From DATLGB01 sp038232275 (GTDB taxonomy: Bacteria > Actinomycetota > Thermoleophilia > Solirubrobacterales > Solirubrobacteraceae): a stretch of DNA of 7,138 nucleotides. The stretch's first letter is position 1. Every line of letters starts with the position of its first letter. The position numbers and the translations under genes were made by a program. Shown here piece by piece: positions 1-6,782 of this stretch. The stretch spans positions 1 to 7,138 of the forward strand of contig JBBSIC010000067.1 in the NCBI GenBank assembly GCA_038232275.1, read 5' to 3'. Below the pieces are notes generated by a model that saw nothing but the letters and a program-made list of their open reading frames with translations, ran no database searches and had not been told where the DNA came from.

Positions 1-203
1 GGGTTCGCGACGACGCTGACCTCGACGAGATCCGCGCCGTCGTGGGAGACGAGCAGGAGCTGGTCGTCGTGCCCGACGACCCCGCCATCGCCGAGGCCGA
101 CCGTGACGGCCGCGCGCCCATCGATGTCGACTCCACCGCCCCCGGTGTCCGCGCGCTCGTGGCTCTCGCCGACCGGCTCGCCGGCATCGGCGTGCCCGCC
201 TGA
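1..203 (+). CDS. CooC/MinD-like P-loop ATPase, C-terminal fragment (5' end outside window)
   Basis: Frame 3 is open from the window edge to a TGA at 201-203 and gives the last 66 residues of a protein that begins outside the window. The tail starts VRDDADLDEIRAVVG, then has a VVVPDDPAIAEADRDGRAP stretch and a final amphipathic helix (VRALVALADRLAG). This matches the C-terminal part of CooC/ParA-MinD-type ATPases, where an 'N-(K/R)-(V/I)-R-D' element binding the adenine base is followed by 'VP.D..i..AD..G.ap'. The two bases before it (GG) allow an Arg codon, consistent with NRVRD. CooC proteins are cytosolic ATPases; characterised ones help insert nickel into CO dehydrogenase, but relatives have other roles. 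The Walker A and any Ni-binding Cys motif are outside the window. It is similar in layout to the fragment at the right edge and converges on the NMT1-like gene with 3 bp between stops. Confidence 0.72.
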   Translation, partial: VRDDADLDEIRAVVGDEQELVVVPDDPAIAEADRDGRAPIDVDSTAPGVRALVALADRLAGIGVPA

Positions 204-206
204 CCC

Positions 207-1166
207 CTAGCCCCCGACGCCCACGCCGGTGCCGACACCCAGGTCCTCGAACACCGTCTCTGGCTCGAGGTCGCGCGGGCTTCCGTAGGCATCCGCGTGG
301 TACGCGATGGTGCGCCGCCACTTCTCGGCGCTCATCGTCCCGAGCGCGGTGGGTTCGGCGTCGAAGATGAGCGCGGAGCCCGCCTGCCAGCCGGCGAGCA
401 CGAGATCGGGGTCGGCGGCCGGGATGTGGGAGATCAGCGCGTCGAGGCCGAGCTCGGGTTCGTCGCGGCTGGCGAGCAGCGCCTCGCGGAAGGCCGCCAC
501 CGCGCGGTCGACGGTCTCGGGATCCTCGCGCAGGAGCCTCGTGCTCGTCACCAGGCCGCTCCCGTAGATGTCGATGCCCGCCGCGTGGAACGGCAGGCTC
601 TCGATCCGGATGCCGAAGGGATCCGCCGCCGCCTGGAAGCGCGGCTCGAGGTCGACGAAGTCGGCGGCGACGTCGCCACGTCCCTCGGCCAGGGCGACCA
701 TGATGTCCTCGTAGGGCAACTCGACGACGGGGCCGGGTTCGCCGCCGAGGCGGGCCAGGAGCGCCGTGTACTCCCGCACGAACGCCGAGCCCGGGTCGCC
801 GAGCAGCGAGGCGCCGTCCAGGTCGGCGTGCGTCCGGACCGGACGACCGTGCGCTGCCGCCCGTCCGCCCACCACGAACGCCGCCATGTGGGTCCGCCGC
901 GCCACCATGAAGACGAACCGCGCGCCCAGGTCGGGGTCGTCGCGCTTGGCGGCGAGGAAGTGGGCCACGCTGGTCAGGCAGAAGTCCTGACGGCCGGCCG
1001 CCACCGCGCGGACGTTCGCCGGACCCGGCTGGGGATCGACGATCGCCATCTTCAGCCCGTGGGCGCGGAAGATGTCCTGGGTGAGCCCGGCAAAGCACGG
1101 GAGCTGGTAGCCGGGAATGCACCCGGTGCAGTAGAGCGCGAGCCGCAGGGGCTTCGGAGCGGGCAT
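207..1166 (-). CDS. NMT1/THI5-like (SsuA/ThiY-type) solute-binding-fold protein without export signal
   Basis: This 319-residue protein has the type-2 periplasmic-binding fold of the NMT1/THI5 and SsuA/ThiY group. Visible marks are an opening beta strand (LRLALYCTGC), 'F..HGLKMAIVDP', 'AAGRQDFCLTSVAHFLAAK' (residues about 56-74), 'LDGASLLGDPGSAFVREY', and a C-terminal 'EKWRRTIAYHADAYG' near 281-295, like the closing helix of THI5-type proteins. The ATG at 1166 is chosen because it overlaps the TGA of the upstream ATPase (TGATG) and has AGGAGG 7 nt upstream; the open frame continues further upstream only as low-complexity Arg/Ala. There is no signal peptide or lipobox, so the product should be cytosolic. 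All four cysteines (13, 16, 24, 63) lie in the first 63 residues, three as C-x2-C-x7-C. By eye alignment with yeast THI5, the PLP-binding Lys62 is Thr65, His66 is kept as His69, and the CCCFC motif is absent, so HMP synthase activity is unlikely. True function unknown. Confidence 0.85.
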   Translation of the reverse strand: MPAPKPLRLALYCTGCIPGYQLPCFAGLTQDIFRAHGLKMAIVDPQPGPANVRAVAAGRQDFCLTSVAHFLAAKRDDPDLGARFVFMVARRTHMAAFVVGGRAAAHGRPVRTHADLDGASLLGDPGSAFVREYTALLARLGGEPGPVVELPYEDIMVALAEGRGDVAADFVDLEPRFQAAADPFGIRIESLPFHAAGIDIYGSGLVTSTRLLREDPETVDRAVAAFREALLASRDEPELGLDALISHIPAADPDLVLAGWQAGSALIFDAEPTALGTMSAEKWRRTIAYHADAYGSPRDLEPETVFEDLGVGTGVGVGG

Positions 1167-2173
1167 CAGGAGACCTCCTCGTCGACGACGTCGCAAGTGG
1201 GGAAGAAGCAGGCCGCGAGGTGACCCGACATCGCGAGCTCGTCGAGCGTCGGATCGTGCTCGACGCAGCGGTCCCGGGCCCGGAAGCACCGCGGGGCGAA
1301 GCGGCAGCCCGGCGTCGTGGCCCGGGTCTGCGCCTCTCCGCGCAGCAGGATGCGCCGGCGCCGGCGCTCGCGGATCGGATCCGGCACGGGGATGGCCGAG
1401 AGCAACGCCTGGGTGTAGGGGTGCTGGGGCGAGTCGAAGAGCCTCTCGCGAGCGGCCGTCTCGACGATCCTCCCGAGGTACATGACCGCCACGCGGTGCG
1501 AGATGGAGCGGACCAGGGACAGATCGTGCGCCACGAACAGGTAGCTGAGGCCGAGTCGCGCCTGCAGGGCCTCGAGCAGAGTGAGGATCTGTGACCGCGT
1601 CGAGACGTCCAGCGCGGAGACCGGCTCGTCGAGGATCAGGAGTCGCGGCTCGGTGGCCAGCGCGCGGGCGATCCCGATGCGCTGGCGCTGCCCGCCGCTG
1701 AACGCCCGCGGGTGCCGCGCGGCGTGCTCGCGGGACAGACCCACCATGCTCAGCAGCTCGGCCACGCGCCGCCTGCGTCCGTGCCGGTCGCCCGCCAGGC
1801 CGTGGACCTGCAGCGGTTCGGCGATCAGCTGCTGCACGGACATGCGCGGGTCCAGCGACCCGTACGGGTCCTGGGAGACGATCTGCATGTGGCGGCGCAG
1901 CCGCCGCAGCTCCGTGCGATCACATCCCAGCACGTCGCGGCCGGCGAGGGTGATCCGCCCCGACGTCGGCTCGACCAGGCGCAGGATGCAGCGCGCGAGG
2001 GTCGACTTGCCGCAGCCCGACTCGCCCACGAGGCCGAGCGTCTCCCCCTCGGCGATGGCCAGCGAGACGCCGTCGACGGCAGTGAGCGCTCCGACCGTAC
2101 GCCGGATCGCGCCGCCGCGGACGATCGGGAAGGCCTTGGTGAGGTCTCGCACCTCGAGCAGGGGCGCGGTCAT
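1166..2173 (-). CDS. DppF/OppF-type ABC transporter ATP-binding protein (peptide/nickel class)
   Basis: This 335-residue cytosolic ATPase is the second nucleotide-binding subunit of the importer and powers uptake with its DppD-type partner. All ABC motifs are intact: Walker A GESGCGKST (50-58), Q-loop Gln101 in SQDPYGSLDPR, signature SGGQRQR (159-165), Walker B LLILDE (178-183), D-loop SALD (186-189) and switch His216 (VAHD). The Q-loop 'QDPYGSLDPR' and early Walker A with a 'VGALTAVDGVSL' lead-in are typical of the DppF/OppF side. The C-terminal region after 'HPYTQALLSAIP' is the oligopeptide-ATPase extension with four Cys in the pattern GCRFAPRC...RC...AAC, which in relatives can hold an iron-sulfur cluster. 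The ATG at 2173 gives the family-typical 'LLEVRDLTKAF' N-terminus and overlaps the preceding gene's stop by 4 nt (ATGA); GGGAG lies a few bases upstream. Its TGA overlaps the start of the NMT1-like gene. The in-frame upstream extension to 2662 is antisense-type Arg/Ala sequence and is not coding. Confidence 0.95.
   Translation of the reverse strand: MTAPLLEVRDLTKAFPIVRGGAIRRTVGALTAVDGVSLAIAEGETLGLVGESGCGKSTLARCILRLVEPTSGRITLAGRDVLGCDRTELRRLRRHMQIVSQDPYGSLDPRMSVQQLIAEPLQVHGLAGDRHGRRRRVAELLSMVGLSREHAARHPRAFSGGQRQRIGIARALATEPRLLILDEPVSALDVSTRSQILTLLEALQARLGLSYLFVAHDLSLVRSISHRVAVMYLGRIVETAARERLFDSPQHPYTQALLSAIPVPDPIRERRRRRILLRGEAQTRATTPGCRFAPRCFRARDRCVEHDPTLDELAMSGHLAACFFPTCDVVDEEVS
1174..1179 (-). 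promoter_or_regulatory. Strong ribosome binding site of the NMT1-like gene
   Basis: The minus strand reads AGGAGG, 7 nt before the ATG at 1166, inside the 3' end of the DppF-type ATPase gene. It fixes the start of the NMT1-like gene. It is one of only two strong Shine-Dalgarno sequences in the operon (the other serves the first gene). The site sits in a short inverted repeat (AGGAG at 1168-1172 with CTCCT at 1175-1179 on the plus strand), too short to be a convincing hairpin. Confidence 0.75.
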
Positions 2174-3177
2174 CCCGGCTCCCGGGTGAGCAACGCCGGC
2201 GGGCCGATGGTGCCGGCGAAGTGGCAGGCGCAGCGATGGCCGTCCTCCGCCACGCCCTCCAGGGCCGGGGCGTCGGTGCGACACGGCCTCCGGGCATGGG
2301 GGCAGCGGGGCGCGAAGACACAGCCGGCCGGCAGCGCGAGCGCCGAGGGCGGCTCCCCGGCGATCGGAGCCGGCCGCCCCGGCCGCGCGGGGTCCACGAT
2401 CGACCCGAGCATCGCCCAGGTGTAGGGGTGTGCCGGCCGGTAGTAGAGGTCGTCGACCGCCGCTTCCTCGACCACCTGCCCGCCGTACATGACGAGGATG
2501 CGCTGCGCGAGCCCGGCGAGCACGCCGAGGTCGTGGGTGATGATCAGCAGCGCGGTGTCGCGCTCGTCGCACAGGCCGACGAGCAGCTCGAGGATCTGCG
2601 CCTGGATCGTGACGTCCAGCGCCGTGGTCGGCTCGTCGGCGACCACGAGCTCGGGCTCGCACGACAGGGCCATGGCGATCATCGCGCGCTGGCGCATGCC
2701 TCCTGAGAATCGGTGCGGGTACTCGTCGAAGTTGCGGACGGGGTCGGGGATGCCCACCTGGTGGAGCAGCTCGAGCGCGCGTTCCCGAGCCGCCGGCTTG
2801 CCGAGCCGCAGGTGGAAGCGCAGGGTCTCGGTGATCTGCCGTCCGACGGTGAGCGCGGGGTTGAGCGAGCTGAGGGGATCCTGGAAGATCGTTCCGACGT
2901 GCCGGCCGCGCAGCGCTCGGCGCTCACGCGAGTCCGCGCCGCCGATGTCGCGCCCCTGGAAGCGCACGCGGCCCGCGACGCGCGCCGTGGGGGCGAGCAG
3001 CCCGGTGATGGCCAGCGCCGAGGCGGTCTTGCCCGACCCCGACTCCCCGACGATCCCCACGCGCTCTCCCGCCGCGACGGTGAACGAGACGCCTCTGACC
3101 GCCCGGACGGAGCCCTGGCGGGTCAGAAAGGTGACCTCGAGGTCGTCGACCTCCAGGAGCGGGGCGCGAGCGCTCAT
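2170..3177 (-). CDS. DppD/OppD-type ABC transporter ATP-binding protein (peptide/nickel class)
   Basis: This 335-residue ATPase is the first nucleotide-binding subunit of the importer. Motifs in order: Walker A GESGSGKT (44-51), Q-loop Gln99 in FQDPLSSLNPALTVG, signature FSGGMRQR (157-164), Walker B ELVVADE (176-182), D-loop TALD (185-188), and switch His215 (THDLGVLA). 'IFQDPLSSLNP' and 'SGGMRQRAMIAMAL' mark the DppD/OppD side. The C-terminal extension after HPYTWAML carries four conserved Cys (GCVFAPRCPHARRPC and CACH); homologues in the Dpp group use these for an iron-sulfur cluster. The ATG at 3177 gives the usual 'APLLEVDDLEVTF' start and overlaps the DppC-type stop by 4 nt (ATGA). No good Shine-Dalgarno precedes it, so translation is probably coupled. 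The longer in-frame extension to 3558 lies antisense-like within the permease gene and was discarded. Nothing suggests inactivation. Confidence 0.95.
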   Translation of the reverse strand: MSARAPLLEVDDLEVTFLTRQGSVRAVRGVSFTVAAGERVGIVGESGSGKTASALAITGLLAPTARVAGRVRFQGRDIGGADSRERRALRGRHVGTIFQDPLSSLNPALTVGRQITETLRFHLRLGKPAARERALELLHQVGIPDPVRNFDEYPHRFSGGMRQRAMIAMALSCEPELVVADEPTTALDVTIQAQILELLVGLCDERDTALLIITHDLGVLAGLAQRILVMYGGQVVEEAAVDDLYYRPAHPYTWAMLGSIVDPARPGRPAPIAGEPPSALALPAGCVFAPRCPHARRPCRTDAPALEGVAEDGHRCACHFAGTIGPPALLTREPG

Positions 3178-4067
3178 CGTAGGTTCGGGTCGAGGACGTC
3201 GCGCAGGCCGTCGCCCAGGAGGTTGAGCCCCAGGGCCGTGATGGTGATCGCCAGGCCCGGCCACAGCATCAGCTGGGGAGCGTCGGCGAGGAAGTCCTTG
3301 CCCTCGTTGAGCATGGCGCCCCACTCTGCCGTGGGGGGCCCGACGCCGAGCCCGAGGAAGGACAGGGCGGCGAGGGCGAGCAGCAGGCGCGCCGTCTGCA
3401 GCGTGGCGAGCACGATCACCGGCGAGGCGATGTTGGGCAGTACGTGGCGCACGGCGATCCGGACCGGCCCGACGCCCAGCGCCCGGGCCGACTCCACGAA
3501 CGGGAGCTCCTTCACGCCGAGCACGAGGCCGCGCACGAGCCGCGCGTAGTCCACCCACCAGACCGCGGTCATCGCCAGCGCCAGGTGCAGCAGCCCGGGG
3601 CCGAGCGTGCCCGCGACGGCGAGGGCGAGCAGGAGGCCGGGAAACGCGAGCAGCACGTCGACCATCCGCATGATCAGCCCGTCGACCAGGCCTCCGGCCA
3701 GGCCCGAGAGCGTCCCCACGACCACGCCGATGAGCAGGATGCCCGCCCCGACCGCGAGCGTCGTCAGGAGAGACACGCGGGCGCCGTGGAGGATCCGCGA
3801 GAGCTCGTCGCGACCGAGGTTGTCGGTGCCCAGGAGGTGATGCGAGCTCGGTGACTGCAGGCGGTGGATGACGTCCTGGGCGTTGGGGTCCTGCCCGGCC
3901 AGCAGGGGGGCGGCGAGCGCGGCCGTCACGGCCACGAGGACGATGACCAGCCCGACGAGGGCGGTCCGGTCGGCGACGAGTTGGCGCGCGAGGGGCGGCC
4001 GGTCCCCGGTGAGCGCGGCGGGGCCGAGGTGCTGCGCTTCGGCCGCGAGCTCGGACGTGGCGGCCAT
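3174..4067 (-). CDS. DppC/NikC-type ABC transporter permease
   Basis: This 297-residue inner-membrane permease forms half of the translocation channel. It has a cytosolic N-terminal stretch, a first membrane segment at about 36-56, the family loop 'HLLGTDNLGRDELSRILHGA' (77-96), and further membrane segments near 101-125, 136-158, 162-180, 213-240 and 268-287. The EAA-type coupling loop, FVESARALGVGPVRI at 190-204, contacts the ATPases. The end 'FNLLGDGLRD.LDP' pattern is present as NLLGDGLRDVLDPNLR. Features such as 'WWVDYARLVRG', 'VLATLQTARLLL' and 'PTAEWGAMLNEGKDFL...MLWPGLAI' recall NikC as well as DppC, so nickel or another small ligand is possible, but this does not settle the substrate. 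The ATG at 4067 overlaps the DppB-type stop by 1 nt (TGATG), and the TGA overlaps the next start. No clear Shine-Dalgarno is seen, consistent with coupled translation. Confidence 0.94.
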   Translation of the reverse strand: MAATSELAAEAQHLGPAALTGDRPPLARQLVADRTALVGLVIVLVAVTAALAAPLLAGQDPNAQDVIHRLQSPSSHHLLGTDNLGRDELSRILHGARVSLLTTLAVGAGILLIGVVVGTLSGLAGGLVDGLIMRMVDVLLAFPGLLLALAVAGTLGPGLLHLALAMTAVWWVDYARLVRGLVLGVKELPFVESARALGVGPVRIAVRHVLPNIASPVIVLATLQTARLLLALAALSFLGLGVGPPTAEWGAMLNEGKDFLADAPQLMLWPGLAITITALGLNLLGDGLRDVLDPNLR

Positions 4068-5020
4068 CAGGTGACGGCGGCCGTCGGCGCGGACCCCAGC
4101 GAGATCCGCGGATCCAGACGCTGGTAGATGAGGTCCACGACGAGGTTGACGAGGATGAACACCGTTCCGGCGAAGATGACGAAGCCCTGGATCACGGGAT
4201 AGTCGCGCTGGTCTATCGCCTCGACCGCCAGGCGCCCCACCCCCGGCCAGACGAAGATCACCTCCACGATCGCCGAGTAGGCGAGCAGGAACCCGAAGAG
4301 CAGGCCGATCTGGGTGACGACCGCCGCGAGCGCGTTCTTGAGCGCGTGCACGCCGATGACCCGTCGCTCGGGCAGGCCCTTCCCGCGGGCGGTGGTGATG
4401 TAGTCCTCACCAAGCACCTCGAGCATGGTCGCGCGCGCCAGCCGGGCGACGAGACCCGCCTCACCCACCCCGAGCGCCAGCGCGGGGAGGACCAGGTGAT
4501 CCAGCCCCCCGGTGCCGAACGACGGCAGCAGGTGCAGCTTCACCGAGAACACGATGATCAGCAGGTACGCGATCCAAAAGCTCGGCATCGACGCGGCGAG
4601 CAGCGATCCGCCCCGCGTGAGCTGGTCGAGCAGGCTGTTGCGCTTCAGGGCGGCGAGGATGCCGAGCGGCAGGCCGATCGCGACCGCGAGCAGCGTCGCG
4701 GCGACGGCCAGCTCCAGCGTGGAGGGAAAGCGACCGAGCAGCTCGCGCATGACCGGCAGGCCGCTCGTGTACGAGGTGCCCAGGTCGCCCCGGAGGGCGT
4801 GCGACACCGAGCGCAGGTAGCGCTCGGGCGCGGGCCGGTCCAGGCCGAGCTGATGGCGCGTGCGCGTCAGCTCGGCGTTGCTGGGCGTCCGGCCGTGCCT
4901 GCGCGCGAAGTAGGCACCCGCGGGATCGCCCGGGGCGAACTGCGCGACGACGAACGCCAGGAGCGTGATCCCGAGCCAGGTGGGAACCAGGTAGGCGACC
5001 CGCCGGCCGACGTACCACAT
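4067..5020 (-). CDS. DppB/NikB-type ABC transporter permease
   Basis: This 317-residue inner-membrane permease pairs with the DppC-type subunit. The N-terminus 'YVGRRVAYLVPTWLGITLL' starts the first membrane helix (about 9-29) and is typical of DppB, followed by 'FAPGDPAGAYFA', a periplasmic region with 'LGLDRP.PERYL' and 'RGDLGTSYTSGLPV' (77-90), and membrane segments near 101-125, 138-163, 174-192, 233-258 and 278-298. The EAA coupling loop is EDYITTARGKGLPERRVI (205-222). The C-terminus 'NLVVDLIYQRLDPRI' is family-typical. The ATG at 5020 lies 16 bp after the binding-protein stop. The spacer (CCGTCTAGCCCAGCTC, minus strand) has no recognisable Shine-Dalgarno, but no other start gives a proper first helix. 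Length is close to that of NikB/DppB. Function as a permease is clear; peptide versus nickel versus other ligand is not. Confidence 0.95.
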   Translation of the reverse strand: MWYVGRRVAYLVPTWLGITLLAFVVAQFAPGDPAGAYFARRHGRTPSNAELTRTRHQLGLDRPAPERYLRSVSHALRGDLGTSYTSGLPVMRELLGRFPSTLELAVAATLLAVAIGLPLGILAALKRNSLLDQLTRGGSLLAASMPSFWIAYLLIIVFSVKLHLLPSFGTGGLDHLVLPALALGVGEAGLVARLARATMLEVLGEDYITTARGKGLPERRVIGVHALKNALAAVVTQIGLLFGFLLAYSAIVEVIFVWPGVGRLAVEAIDQRDYPVIQGFVIFAGTVFILVNLVVDLIYQRLDPRISLGSAPTAAVT

Positions 5021-5036
5021 GAGCTGGGCTAGACGG

Positions 5037-6671
5037 TCATGCCGTGCGAGCGAGGCGGTCGTAGCGCACCTGCAGCGCCGAGGGCTGGGGCACGAAGCCC
5101 GTGACCTTGCTGCTCGACGCGGCGATCGCGCTGATGCCCGCCAGGGGGATGACGATCGCGTCGCGATCGATGAGCGTGTGCATCGCCTGGGCGACGAGCG
5201 ACTTCACGCGCTGCTCGCTGGGCGCCGACAGCGCCTGGTTGATCAGCGGCTCGAAGCTGCCGCCGGGCGCGAACATCGTCTGGTAGTCGCCGGGACCGAA
5301 CAGGCCCTTCTTGGAGAAGAGCAGGGCGGGCAGGAAGGACGGGTTGGCGTCGTTCTGACTTCCGCGCTCGAGCCAGAGGTCTCCCTGCAGCGACTTCATG
5401 CGCGCGGTATAGGCGGGGCTGTCGGCCGTCTTGACGATCTTGACCCCGATCCCCACCCGCTTGAGCTGGTCCTGGACGAACTCCGCGACGCTGGTGTGGA
5501 CGGCGGCCGAAGGGAAGCCGTCGATGAGCTGCAGCGCGAGCGCCCGGCCACCCTTGCTGCGGATGCCCCCGCCGCCGACCTTCCAGCCGGCCTGCTCGAG
5601 CATCTGCTGCGCCTTCGCCGGGTCGTGCGTGTAGCCCTTGACCGTGGCGGCGGCGCCGCCGAGCAGGCGAGCGGGGACCATCGTCTGCTCGGGGGTGGCC
5701 TGGCCGTCGAACACGCCCTGGATCAGCGCGCGGCGATCGATCGCGAACTCGATCGCGTGTCGGACCGCGGCGTCCTGGAGGAGGGTGTAGCCCTTCTTGC
5801 CACCGATATTCGCGTACATCGCCTCATAGGCTCCGGCCGGCGAGACGTGCACGTCGAATCCGTTGCCCTTCAGGCTGCTCACCGCCGCGTTGGGCACCCC
5901 GAGGACGAGCCCCACGTTGCCCGCCTCCAGCGCCAGGCGTCGAGCGTTCGCGTCGGGAAGGAACTTGAACCTGATCTCGTCGAGGATCGCGGGCGTTCCC
6001 CAGTAGCCGGCGAAGCGCTTGACCACGAGCTGCTGCTGGCGCTGATAGCTGCCGAACCGGAACGGTCCCGTCCCGGTGGGCTGCTTCACCGGATCGGACC
6101 CGGCGGCGATGATCGAGTTCTCCGGATGGACGATCTGCTCGACCAGGCGCAGGTTCGGGAAGCTCGGCGTGACGTCGACCGTGTGGTCGTCGACGATCTT
6201 TGTGCCTCCCTTGGCGAACCCCGGCGTCCCGCCGCCCTGCGCGGCGATCCGGTCGAAGGTGTACTTGACCGATTCCGCGGTGAACGGGCGCCCGTCGTGC
6301 ATCCTGACGCCGCGGCGCAGGGCGAAGCGCCAGGTCTTGCCCCCGCGCAGCCGCCAGCTGGTGGCCAGCACCGGCACGATCCCGTAGCTGGGATCCATAC
6401 GGACGAGCCCCTCGAAGATGTTGGCGTTCAGGGGGTACTGGCCGACATTGGCGCTCTCCCCGCTCAGTACGTAGGCGTCCTCCTCGGCGCCGACCGTCAC
6501 CGTTCCGCCCCGCTTGACCGCCCGGCTGCTCTTGTCGTCGCCGCACGCCAGCAGCCAGCCGGAGGTACCGATCACTCCCGCCCCGAGCCCCAGCCGGCGG
6601 ACGGCCTCCCGGCGCGTCAGCAGGTCGTCGAACCACGCCGGCGGAACATCCCCTCGCGTCTCACGGGCCAT
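5037..6671 (-). CDS. SBP_bac_5-family extracellular solute-binding lipoprotein (peptide/nickel ABC importer)
   Basis: This 544-residue protein captures the ligand outside the membrane and hands it to the permeases. The leader has a twin-arginine-like TRREAVRRLGLGAG (19-32), a hydrophobic stretch and a lipobox LLAC at 40-43; Cys43 is the only Cys seen, so the mature lipoprotein should start there. Family blocks: LATSWRLRGGKTWRFALR (102-119), MHDGRPFTAESVKYTFDR (124-141), PTGTGPFRF (198-206), 'FKFLPDANARRLALEAGNVGLVLG' around 235-258, 'AVRHAIEFAIDRRALI' (302-317), 'DPAKAQQMLEQAGW' (350-363). Segments such as 'GIRSKGGRALALQL' and the C-terminal 'HTLIDRDAIVIPLAGISAI' have counterparts in NikA, yet similar blocks occur across Dpp/Opp proteins. 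The ATG at 6671 follows GAGGAG at 7 nt. It is the first gene of the operon and is likely made in excess of the membrane subunits. Substrate not determined. Confidence 0.95.
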   Translation of the reverse strand: MARETRGDVPPAWFDDLLTRREAVRRLGLGAGVIGTSGWLLACGDDKSSRAVKRGGTVTVGAEEDAYVLSGESANVGQYPLNANIFEGLVRMDPSYGIVPVLATSWRLRGGKTWRFALRRGVRMHDGRPFTAESVKYTFDRIAAQGGGTPGFAKGGTKIVDDHTVDVTPSFPNLRLVEQIVHPENSIIAAGSDPVKQPTGTGPFRFGSYQRQQQLVVKRFAGYWGTPAILDEIRFKFLPDANARRLALEAGNVGLVLGVPNAAVSSLKGNGFDVHVSPAGAYEAMYANIGGKKGYTLLQDAAVRHAIEFAIDRRALIQGVFDGQATPEQTMVPARLLGGAAATVKGYTHDPAKAQQMLEQAGWKVGGGGIRSKGGRALALQLIDGFPSAAVHTSVAEFVQDQLKRVGIGVKIVKTADSPAYTARMKSLQGDLWLERGSQNDANPSFLPALLFSKKGLFGPGDYQTMFAPGGSFEPLINQALSAPSEQRVKSLVAQAMHTLIDRDAIVIPLAGISAIAASSSKVTGFVPQPSALQVRYDRLARTA

Positions 6672-6678
6672 CAGGTCG

Positions 6679-6690
6679 CTCCTCTCCTCC
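6679..6690 (-). promoter_or_regulatory. Ribosome binding site of the solute-binding protein gene
   Basis: The minus strand reads GGAGGAGAGGAG, ending 7 nt before the ATG at 6671. This purine-rich doubled Shine-Dalgarno is the strongest in the window and supports the chosen start over alternatives. Confidence 0.8.
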
Positions 6691-6738
6691 GCATGCCTCG
6701 TCGCCCTGCGCGACGGACCTCATTCCAGGCGGAGGCGA

Positions 6739-6766
6739 ACGCTATCCGGCGAGGAGACTCCCACAA
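6739..6766 (-). promoter_or_regulatory. Possible sigma70-type promoter of the transporter operon
   Basis: On the minus strand TTGTGG (6766-6761) and TAGCGT (6744-6739) are separated by 16 nt. They fit the loose actinobacterial TTGnnn / TAnnnT pattern and lie upstream of the first gene's ribosome binding site, in a somewhat less GC-rich patch of the intergenic region. In such GC-rich DNA this match is weak evidence. Readthrough from the upstream CooC-like gene, which points the same way, is an alternative source of transcripts. Confidence 0.35.
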
Positions 6767-6782
6767 GTGCGCGAGACACATA

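Noticed and set aside
228..239. Possible hairpin GGTG-CCGA-CACC near the end of the NMT1-like gene
   Set aside because: The 4-bp stem is within coding sequence with no T-run, and such repeats are expected by chance in this composition.
207..1166. HMP-P (thiamine pyrimidine) synthase THI5 assignment
   Set aside because: By eye alignment the PLP-binding lysine is Thr65 and the CCCFC motif is absent, so only fold-level similarity is claimed.
297..1223. A 308-codon plus-strand open frame opposite the NMT1-like gene
   Set aside because: Low-complexity Arg/Gly/Val/Glu composition, no family motif, and fully antisense to the better-supported gene.
2174..3558. Upstream in-frame extensions of the two ATPase genes (to 2662 and 3558) and of the NMT1-like gene (to 1289)
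   Set aside because: The extensions are Arg/Ala/Pro-rich, lie inside the preceding coding gene, and lack family similarity. The internal ATGs give canonical N-termini and overlapping stop/start junctions.
5037..6671. Firm annotation of the importer as NikABCDE
   Set aside because: Resemblance to NikA/NikC blocks is real but shared across the Dpp/Opp/Nik superfamily, and no nickel-ligand histidine could be assigned with confidence. The substrate is left open.
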